Shown here in pieces: positions 1 through 4,274 of a DNA stretch of 14,796 nucleotides (position 1 is the first letter of the stretch; the number at the start of each line of letters is the position of its first letter). The translations under genes and the position numbers were made by a program. This stretch comes from Candidatus Moraniibacteriota bacterium (GTDB lineage: Bacteria; Patescibacteriota; Minisyncoccia; Moranbacterales; UBA2206), in NCBI GenBank assembly GCA_023261605.1, contig JAHFOP010000001.1, positions 32,137 to 46,932 of the forward strand. The letters run 5' to 3'. The notes below the pieces were generated by a model. The model was not told the DNA's origin and ran no database searches. It saw nothing but the letters and a program-made list of their open reading frames with translations.

Positions 1-59
1 AAACGGGCAAGCTTTACTTGAACCGTCGAACATTGCGTGGCTGAAAATTATCCCCCCAT
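1..59. other. Window edge; no gene supported
   Basis: This stretch lies upstream of the HU promoter. Two + strand frames are open from the window edge and could be the last residues of an upstream gene: one ends at a TGA at 42-44, the other at a TAA at 101-103. They are 14 and 34 codons long and neither is recognisable. The frame ending at 44 is the more compatible with the promoter candidate that follows. A minus-strand frame is also open. None of this proves a gene. Confidence 0.15.
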
Positions 60-88
60 TTGCTTTATTTGAAACAAAAAACTACAAT
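60..88 (+). promoter_or_regulatory. Candidate sigma-70 promoter of the HU gene
   Basis: TTGCTT (60-65) and TACAAT (83-88) are separated by 17 bp, each close to the sigma-70 consensus. Transcription would start near 95 and give a leader of about 65 nt before the HU start codon. Assigned by motif and position only. Confidence 0.5.
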
Positions 89-147
89 AGAAGGTATTAT
101 TAAGTATAGCGCTCACTCAAAAAGAGTTTAGGGCTAACTAGAAGGGC

Positions 148-153
148 AGGTGA
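148..153 (+). promoter_or_regulatory. Shine-Dalgarno site of the HU gene
   Basis: AGGTGA lies 6 nt before the ATG at 160 and matches the 16S anti-Shine-Dalgarno complement. It is the only well-spaced Shine-Dalgarno in the window and fixes the HU start. Most other genes here have AT-rich leaders without one. Confidence 0.75.
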
Positions 154-159
154 TTATTT

Positions 160-444
160 ATGGCAAACAATATAAACAAAGATGCTCTCGTGTCTAAGAT
201 TGCCGAGAAGACAGATTTGTCCAAAAAAGACATCGAACTTATGATTGATACAATGACAGATGAAATCACCAAGGCTTTGAAGAACGGTGACAAGGTCACT
301 TTCACCGGCTTTGGAACATTTCGTGCTTCTGCTCGCACTGCACGGGAAGGAATCAACCCGCAAACCAAGCAAAGAATCACCATCCCCGCGATGACTGTCC
401 CAAAATTCACTGCTGGCAAAGCTTTGAAGGAAGCTATCAAATAG
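160..444 (+). CDS. hup: HU-family DNA-binding protein
   Basis: A small histone-like nucleoid protein that bends and compacts DNA as a dimer. The 94-aa length is typical of HU (about 90 aa). The N-terminal half is the helical dimerisation region. The beta-arm signature follows, with GFGTF at residues 50-54 and then the basic arm carrying R59, R62 and the G-I-N-P turn, where P67 is the proline that intercalates into DNA in HU/IHF proteins. The C-terminal helix (TAGKALKEAIK) is also typical. The ATG at 160 is supported by a Shine-Dalgarno at 148-153. The gene appears monocistronic, with a promoter candidate upstream and a hairpin terminator at 483-508. HU rather than IHF is inferred from the single-subunit arrangement and overall sequence; the family assignment itself is secure. 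Confidence 0.96.
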   Translation: MANNINKDALVSKIAEKTDLSKKDIELMIDTMTDEITKALKNGDKVTFTGFGTFRASARTAREGINPQTKQRITIPAMTVPKFTAGKALKEAIK

Positions 445-482
445 TCTCTATATAGAAAGTATGCGTATAAAAGACAGTGGTG

Positions 483-508
483 AAATCCCGTCTCAGGCGG
501 GATTTTGC
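483..508 (+). terminator. Rho-independent terminator after HU
   Basis: An 8-bp perfect stem, AAATCCCG (483-490) with CGGGATTT (498-505), has a 7-nt loop and a short T run. It lies 39 nt after the HU stop and before the tRNA promoter. The T tract is short, so efficiency may be moderate. Confidence 0.65.
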
Positions 509-519
509 TATCTCATCAG

Positions 520-548
520 TTGACGGGCAGGGCGTTTAGGGATAGTAT
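520..548 (+). promoter_or_regulatory. Candidate promoter of the tRNA-Pro gene
   Basis: TTGACG (520-525) and TAGTAT (543-548) are separated by exactly 17 bp. A TATAAT at 550-555 is closer to consensus but sits 24 bp from the -35 box. The start would fall near 555, about 44 nt before the mature tRNA 5' end. Confidence 0.5.
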
Positions 549-598
549 TTATAATAGATAATTTGTGCAGGAAAAATGTACCAAATGAAAATTTAGGA

Positions 599-669
599 CG
601 GAGCGTAGTATAGCGGTAGTACGATTGGTTTGGGACCATTTAGTCTGGGTTCGACTCCCAGCGCTCCGA
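599..669 (+). tRNA. tRNA-Pro (anticodon UGG)
   Basis: A full cloverleaf can be drawn. The acceptor CGGAGCG (599-605) pairs perfectly with CGCTCCG (662-668). The D arm is GTA/TAC (608-610, 620-622) with the GG pair in its loop. The anticodon loop TTTGGGA (629-635) places TGG at 631-633. The T arm is CTGGG/CCCAG (645-649, 657-661) around TTCGACT. The C1-G72 pair and A73 discriminator are bacterial tRNA-Pro identity elements. The anticodon stem has one U-U mismatch (625/639). No CCA is encoded: after the discriminator come CAA, so CCA must be added by nucleotidyltransferase. UGG can read all four proline codons when modified. Confidence 0.96.
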
Positions 670-697
670 CAAGTTGCAGAGGATGTGAGTATAACTT

Positions 698-723
698 AAA
701 ATAGCCCTTGAGGGCTATTTTTT
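698..723 (+). terminator. Rho-independent terminator after tRNA-Pro
   Basis: AAAATAGCCC (698-707) pairs with GGGCTATTTT (712-721) across a TTGA tetraloop, and the T run continues to 723. It lies 28 nt after the tRNA. The A-tract/T-tract symmetry would let it work on both strands. Confidence 0.85.
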
Positions 724-793
724 GATCTTCAAAAAAAATAAAAAGAAGCTGGGGATTAATTCTTTGTAGTAGATATAGGTATGCGTTTTATTT

Positions 794-1525
794 ATGACAA
801 ACGGAAAAATATTTTTAACAGTTTTGTTTTTTGTCGCTCTTTTGACAGGGTTTGTTTTTTGGCAATCCAATCCCTTTTTTGTCCCAGTAAAAAATCAGCC
901 TGCTCAAGTCTCTTTATCGAAAAATCAGAGCCCGCAAAATAGCGGAAAGGCGTCTTCAGACTCTAATCAAACTGATCAGGCGGCTGACAGATCAAGCAAT
1001 TATTCAGCGATTAGCGCAACTGATTTTTTGCCACCGCTTACGCGCGCCAGCGAACGAGTCACCAAAAAACCGTTCGGAATTTTCATTACGCCCCAAACTT
1101 CTCCTGTGCAGCCGGAACGATTCCAAGGTTATCATACGGGAGTTGATTTTGAAATTTTTCCGTCAGAGTTGAACGCTGACGTCTCAGTCAGTGCTATTTG
1201 TAGCGGAAAATTATTACTCAAGAAATATGCGACAGGTTATGGCGGCGTAGCTGTGGAAAGTTGCACGCTCGATGGCTCTCCGGTCACGGTCGTGTATGGG
1301 CACTTGAAACTGGACAGCATCACCGCGTCATCCGGTGATAAAATTTTAGCCGGTGACACGGTGGGAATCTTGGGCGCGGATAAAAGCGCAGAGACGGACG
1401 GCGAAAGGAAGCATTTACACTTAGGGATACACAAGGGAAATAGCGTAAATATTTTGGGTTACGTGCAAGATAAAGTTGCTCTCACTGATTGGCTTGATCC
1501 GTGTCTCTATGTCTGTCAAAAATAA
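794..1525 (+). CDS. Membrane-anchored M23-family (LytM-like) metallopeptidase
   Basis: A predicted zinc endopeptidase that cuts peptide cross-links of peptidoglycan outside the membrane. Residues 6-23 are a hydrophobic anchor or uncleaved signal, followed by a Ser/Gln/Asn-rich linker to about residue 90 and then the M23 domain. All family motifs are visible: HxxxD (H114, D118) and HLH (H207, H209) give the zinc ligands H114, D118 and H209, while H170 in VYGH and H207 are the expected catalytic histidines. The domain also has four cysteines (C136, C157, C237, C241), compatible with disulfides outside the cell. The ATG at 794 gives a good anchor; there is no clear Shine-Dalgarno, and the ATG at 781 is in another frame. 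msrA begins 52 bp downstream. Substrate specificity (D,D- versus glycyl-endopeptidase) cannot be read from the sequence. Confidence 0.92.
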   Translation: MTNGKIFLTVLFFVALLTGFVFWQSNPFFVPVKNQPAQVSLSKNQSPQNSGKASSDSNQTDQAADRSSNYSAISATDFLPPLTRASERVTKKPFGIFITPQTSPVQPERFQGYHTGVDFEIFPSELNADVSVSAICSGKLLLKKYATGYGGVAVESCTLDGSPVTVVYGHLKLDSITASSGDKILAGDTVGILGADKSAETDGERKHLHLGIHKGNSVNILGYVQDKVALTDWLDPCLYVCQK

Positions 1526-1577
1526 ATCAGAGCCAAGTTTGTAATAGAGTCATGTAAACATTTTTTATCAGAATACT

Positions 1578-2117
1578 ATGTCTTCAAGGATGAAAAACAA
1601 AAAAATAGTGTTGGGAGGGGGGTGTTTTTGGTGCACTGAGGCGGTTTTTCGCAACTTAAAAGGCGTGTTATTGGTGCGTCCTGGTTATGCGGGAGGCATG
1701 ACAGAGAATCCGACTTATGAACAAGTTTCTTCCGGCACCACTGGCCATGCTGAAGTGATTGAGGTCGAATATGATTCGAACGAAGTGGCGCTCAGTGATC
1801 TTCTGACCGTGTTTTTTGTGATGCACGACTCAACGACGCCGAACCAGCAAGGGCAGGATGTTGGTCCGCAATATCGCTCGGCCATCTTCTGCACGACAGA
1901 AGCACAAAAAAGAGAAACCGAAGAATTCATAGATGTTTTGCAACGGGAGATTCCGGAAAAGATCGTGACGGAAGTCACTATGCTTTCCAAATTTTATCCG
2001 GCGGAAAATTATCATCATGATTATTATCAAAAAAATCAAAGTGCGCCGTATTGCCGGGTTGTGATCGATCCGAAACTCAGAAAGTTGCAGGAAAACTTTA
2101 AGAAACTTTTAGTTTAA
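1578..2117 (+). CDS. msrA: Peptide-methionine (S)-S-oxide reductase MsrA
   Basis: Reduces the S epimer of methionine sulfoxide in proteins and free methionine, repairing oxidative damage in the cytoplasm; electrons normally come from thioredoxin. The diagnostic GGGCFWCTEA lies at residues 13-22, with catalytic C16 and C19. Downstream are HAEVIEVEY, QDVGPQYRSAIF and the PAENYHHDYY block. C159 in the PYCRVV segment is a candidate resolving cysteine. At 179 aa the protein matches the single-domain enzymes. The ATG at 1578 is used; M5 (1590) is an alternative and neither has a good Shine-Dalgarno. msrB starts 4 bp after the stop, so the two are surely co-transcribed and together handle both sulfoxide epimers. 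Confidence 0.97.
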   Translation: MSSRMKNKKIVLGGGCFWCTEAVFRNLKGVLLVRPGYAGGMTENPTYEQVSSGTTGHAEVIEVEYDSNEVALSDLLTVFFVMHDSTTPNQQGQDVGPQYRSAIFCTTEAQKRETEEFIDVLQREIPEKIVTEVTMLSKFYPAENYHHDYYQKNQSAPYCRVVIDPKLRKLQENFKKLLV

Positions 2118-2121
2118 AGAT

Positions 2122-2523
2122 ATGATCGAAAAAATTCAAAAAACTGAAGCCGAATGGAAAAAGATTTTGACGCCGGAACAATATGCCGTGATGCGCGAGC
2201 ATGGCACCGAACATCCTTTCAGCTGTGAACTCAATCAATATAAAGGCAAAGGAGTTTATAATTGCTCTTCATGCGGTTTGCCGCTTTTTAAAGCTGATAC
2301 TAAATTTAGATCTGGTGATGGCTGGCCGAGCTTTTATGAGCCGTTTGCATTGGAAAATTTGGAAGAAAAAGAGGATAATAGTTTCGGGATGAAGAGAGTA
2401 GCTGTTCTATGCGCTCGTTGCGGTTCGCATTTAGGACACGTTTTTCCGGATGGGCCGGCACCAAGCGGCAAGAGATATTGCATGAACGGGGTGGCGTTGA
2501 AATTCAAGCCTACCACAGAATAA
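2122..2523 (+). CDS. msrB: Peptide-methionine (R)-S-oxide reductase MsrB
   Basis: Reduces the R epimer of methionine sulfoxide and complements MsrA, whose gene ends 4 bp upstream. The 133-aa length fits a single-domain MsrB. It has the structural zinc site made of two CxxC pairs (C48/C51 and C97/C100), the GWPSF motif at 67-71, HLGHVFPDG at 103-111 and the catalytic C120 in RYCMNG. No extra cysteine replaces the glycine-rich position before GWPS, and the remaining Cys (C35) lies before the zinc site, so the recycling route of the sulfenic acid (resolving Cys or direct thioredoxin attack) is unclear. No signal peptide: a cytoplasmic enzyme. The next gene follows after 21 bp. Confidence 0.97.
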   Translation: MIEKIQKTEAEWKKILTPEQYAVMREHGTEHPFSCELNQYKGKGVYNCSSCGLPLFKADTKFRSGDGWPSFYEPFALENLEEKEDNSFGMKRVAVLCARCGSHLGHVFPDGPAPSGKRYCMNGVALKFKPTTE

Positions 2524-2544
2524 AAACAATCTTGTGTTGTACTA

Positions 2545-2844
2545 ATGGTCAGAATTAACAATAAATATATGATGGGAAATTGGGGATATTATGGCGATGG
2601 ATATATGATGCACAACGCGGGTTTTGGCTTGTTAGGAAGCGCAATCTCGTTGGTCTTTTGGATTGTCATAATTTTTGCCATCGTCTGGGCAGTCAAAGCG
2701 ATTGCTTCGGGCGGCGGGTTTCGTCATGACATGCATCTGCCTCAGGAAGACTCGGCCATGAAAATTTTGAAAGAACGCTACGCCAAAGGCGAAATTGGGA
2801 AAGAAGAATTTGAAGCGAAGAAGAAGGATTTAGTGGCCAAGTGA
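2545..2844 (+). CDS. Small membrane protein with C-terminal SHOCT domain
   Basis: A 99-aa protein with one transmembrane helix (about residues 27-53) and a C-terminal SHOCT motif (about 70-97), the short helical hairpin often found at protein ends and thought to aid oligomerisation. The N-terminal 25 residues are rich in Met, Tyr, Gly and Asn, with MM pairs at 9-10 and 21-22. Comparable small SHOCT membrane proteins are common in bacteria but lack a firm function. The start is uncertain: ATG at 2545 or the tandem ATGs at 2569/2572, none with a good Shine-Dalgarno. The stop is TGA, which shows UGA is not recoded here. It is the last gene before the terminator at 2870-2897 and so probably co-expressed with msrAB; a role in stress or metal handling at the membrane would be inference. 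Confidence 0.82.
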   Translation: MVRINNKYMMGNWGYYGDGYMMHNAGFGLLGSAISLVFWIVIIFAIVWAVKAIASGGGFRHDMHLPQEDSAMKILKERYAKGEIGKEEFEAKKKDLVAK

Positions 2845-2869
2845 AATTCATCTCAAGGCACGATTTAAT

Positions 2870-2897
2870 CGCTTCCGTTTTAATGCGGAAGCGTTTT
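2870..2897 (+). terminator. Rho-independent terminator after the SHOCT gene
   Basis: CGCTTCCG (2870-2877) pairs perfectly with CGGAAGCG (2886-2893) around an 8-nt loop, followed by TTTT. It lies 25 nt after the stop codon and ends the M23-msrA-msrB-SHOCT group. The next gene's -10 box follows within a few bases. Confidence 0.8.
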
Positions 2898-2898
2898 A

Positions 2899-2907
2899 TG
2901 TTAGAAT
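2899..2907 (+). promoter_or_regulatory. Extended -10 promoter, possibly leaderless, for the amidase gene
   Basis: TGT-TAGAAT is an extended -10 element (TGn plus a hexamer close to TATAAT) placed 6 nt before the amidase ATG at 2914. Transcription normally begins about 7 nt after the -10 box, which here is the A of the ATG. The -35 region falls in the terminator loop and is poor (TTTAAT), as is usual for extended -10 promoters. Assigned by motif only. Confidence 0.45.
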
Positions 2908-2913
2908 GAGGCT

Positions 2914-3696
2914 ATGCAAAAATATTTGGATATAAAATTAGCGTTTATTGCAGTCGTGGCCATGCTTTTTTCCGGTTGTGCTTTTGGTAACGCCGCCAAA
3001 AAAACGGAAATGAATTTAGAAAACAAGCCCTCAATGCAAAGTCAGAACACCAATGTGCCGGCGCCAGAGCAAGATTCGCAAGTAAGCAATCCCTCGACTA
3101 ATAACGGCAATCAAGGCACCGGAAAAAATACTGATGCTAGTACTGTCCTGCTAACTCCAGCTGCGCCATCTCAAGATAGTGCGACCAAAACGACTGATAT
3201 CAGCAGTAGCGCGGCCGAGTCTAGTATTCCTAAATTCAAAATAATTGATCGCTTGGTCGGCTGGGGGTTTACCAAGTCCAATAATCGCTCGATTGATACG
3301 ATTATCATTCACTCGTCATATAACGCTATTGGCAGCGATACACATGACTTGGATGACATCATCAATAAAGAATATAAGCCCAATGGCGTTTCGCCGCACT
3401 ACATCATAGATCGCGATGGAAGAGTATATCGCTTAGTAGCCGATCAAAATATCGCCTATCATGCTGGGGTTTCCAAGATGCCGGACGGCCGCACCAACGT
3501 GAATGATTTTTCCATTGGAATCGAAGTAGTGGAAACACAGAGCGAAAGTCCCAGCGCCGCCCAATACGCCTCGCTCAAAAGCCTCATCGGTTATCTGAAG
3601 GGAGAATACAAAATAAAATACGTTCTCGGTCACTCCGACATTGCGCCTGGCCGAAAAGATGACCCGTGGAATTTTAGCTGGGGCAGAATAAAATAA
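2914..3696 (+). CDS. Lipoprotein N-acetylmuramoyl-L-alanine amidase (Amidase_2/PGRP family)
   Basis: A predicted zinc amidase that cleaves the bond between N-acetylmuramic acid and L-alanine in peptidoglycan or its fragments. The N-terminus is a lipoprotein signal ending in FSGC with lipidated C22, so the enzyme should be membrane-anchored outside the cytoplasm. A long Ser/Thr/Asn/Gln/Pro-rich linker runs to about residue 105. The catalytic domain contains IIIHSS (H133), SPHYIIDRDG, AYHAG, IGIEVV and GHSDIAPGRKDDP, giving zinc ligands H133, H240 and D250 by comparison with AmpD/AmiD, and K248 in the catalytic K-x-D position. GAGG lies only 2 nt before the ATG, too close for a normal ribosome site. 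The next gene starts 4 bp after the stop. Together with the M23 enzyme it gives the cell two hydrolases attacking different peptidoglycan bonds. Confidence 0.94.
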   Translation: MQKYLDIKLAFIAVVAMLFSGCAFGNAAKKTEMNLENKPSMQSQNTNVPAPEQDSQVSNPSTNNGNQGTGKNTDASTVLLTPAAPSQDSATKTTDISSSAAESSIPKFKIIDRLVGWGFTKSNNRSIDTIIIHSSYNAIGSDTHDLDDIINKEYKPNGVSPHYIIDRDGRVYRLVADQNIAYHAGVSKMPDGRTNVNDFSIGIEVVETQSESPSAAQYASLKSLIGYLKGEYKIKYVLGHSDIAPGRKDDPWNFSWGRIK

Positions 3697-3700
3697 ATTT

Positions 3701-3967
3701 ATGGAAATATTAATCAAAATCAAAGAAAAAAAGGTGAGAATATTGTTGTTTGAGAATGGGGCGGAGAAGGATGCGGTGGAAATCGCAGAAGAGCACAGCC
3801 TTTCCAGGGAGCTGTTGCCAAAAATTGATGAACTTCTGAAACGAAATAAGCTATCGACTAAGGATGCAGAATCGGTGCATGTGGAAAGCGATCAAGATGA
3901 GTCTTTTACGACCACGCGGATTGCTCGGACGGTGGCGGAAGCCTGGAATTTTACTGTGGATAAGTAG
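3701..3967 (+). CDS. Mini TsaB-like protein (N-terminal ASKHA-type fragment)
   Basis: An 88-aa protein that resembles the first third of TsaB (YeaZ), the scaffold partner of TsaD in N6-threonylcarbamoyladenosine (t6A) tRNA modification. The order of matches follows TsaB: an N-terminal strand pair ending in FENG (17-20); EH at 31-32; LLPKIDELL at 38-46; LSTKD at 51-55; and SFTTTRIARTVAEAW (68-82) where TsaB has GPGSFTGLRIG and a helix. The IDTST loop and the GPG glycines are lost, and the remaining two thirds of a normal protein of about 220 aa is absent: the frame ends cleanly at TAG and a promoter follows. It starts 4 bp after the amidase stop. It may be a reduced or repurposed TsaB, or a degenerate remnant. 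Recognised by eye, without a profile search. Confidence 0.6.
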   Translation: MEILIKIKEKKVRILLFENGAEKDAVEIAEEHSLSRELLPKIDELLKRNKLSTKDAESVHVESDQDESFTTTRIARTVAEAWNFTVDK

Positions 3968-3971
3968 CGGG

Positions 3972-3999
3972 TTGACAGGATATTAGAAGGGAGTAAAAT
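3972..3999 (+). promoter_or_regulatory. Candidate rpoB distal promoter P1
   Basis: A consensus TTGACA (3972-3977) and TAAAAT (3994-3999) are separated by 16 bp, beginning 4 nt after the stop of the mini TsaB-like gene. Transcription would start near 4006 and give an rpoB leader of about 270 nt whose first bases can fold: GTTTTT (4016-4021) pairs with AAAAAC (4026-4031) and GGA (4008-4010) with TCC (4032-4034). Confidence 0.6.
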
Positions 4000-4073
4000 A
4001 GAAATAAGGAGAAGCGTTTTTGACGAAAAACTCCTAAAAACTGCAATAAAAATTTAAACGGGTGAATCTGGAC

Positions 4074-4096
4074 TGCAAGGCACTTGCATTATTTTT
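4074..4096 (+). terminator. Terminator-like hairpin in the rpoB leader (possible attenuator)
   Basis: TGCAAG (4074-4079) and CTTGCA (4083-4088) form a perfect 6-bp stem with a GCA loop, followed by TTATTTTT. It lies between P1 and P2, so it could end or attenuate transcripts from P1. The stem also covers the -35 box of P2 and could instead be a protein-binding site. The stem is short, so this is tentative. Confidence 0.4.
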
Positions 4097-4111
4097 CGTT
4101 CCGTGTATAAT
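4084..4111 (+). promoter_or_regulatory. Candidate rpoB proximal promoter P2
   Basis: TTGCAT (4084-4089) and a perfect TATAAT (4106-4111) are separated by 16 bp. The start near 4118 would leave a leader of about 157 nt before rpoB, still including the palindrome at 4141-4161. Confidence 0.6.
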
Positions 4112-4140
4112 AACATTATCTCGAATTTATTGCTTTTTAT

Positions 4141-4161
4141 ATCCTAAAAAGTTTTTAGGAT
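4141..4161. repeat. Perfect palindrome in the rpoB leader
   Basis: ATCCTAAAAA (4141-4150) and TTTTTAGGAT (4152-4161) are exact inverted repeats around a single G. It lies about 23-43 nt downstream of the expected P2 start, so it may act as an operator on DNA or as a hairpin in the rpoBC mRNA leader. It is not followed by a T run, so it is not a standard terminator. The remaining leader to 4274 shows no Shine-Dalgarno and no gene. Confidence 0.7.
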
Positions 4162-4274
4162 TTCAAAATTCTGAACAATAAAATTAAATAATTAAATACC
4201 CTTTTCATAATCCCATCGGTATTGCTTCGTTTCACGAAAACCCTCGTAAAACGGGCAAAGTGGGCCTTATTTTT

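Noticed and set aside
1..10. AAACGGGCAA at the window start recurs exactly at 4249-4258 before rpoB
   Set aside because: A single 10-base match without extension on either side is compatible with chance and with no recognised element.
138..440. Minus-strand open frames opposite the HU gene
   Set aside because: The + strand encodes a complete HU with a Shine-Dalgarno; the antisense frames have no independent support.
3701..3967. Possibility that the mini TsaB-like gene is a frameshifted full-length tsaB
   Set aside because: The sequence after 3967 does not encode a TsaB C-terminal part in any frame; it is AT-rich leader DNA with promoter motifs.
4062..4181. A 39-codon GTG-started open frame across the rpoB leader, hydrophobic in composition
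   Set aside because: No Shine-Dalgarno, a GTG start, and it runs through the hairpin, the P2 -10 box and the palindrome. AT-rich non-coding DNA easily leaves such a frame open; kept only as a remote leader-peptide possibility.
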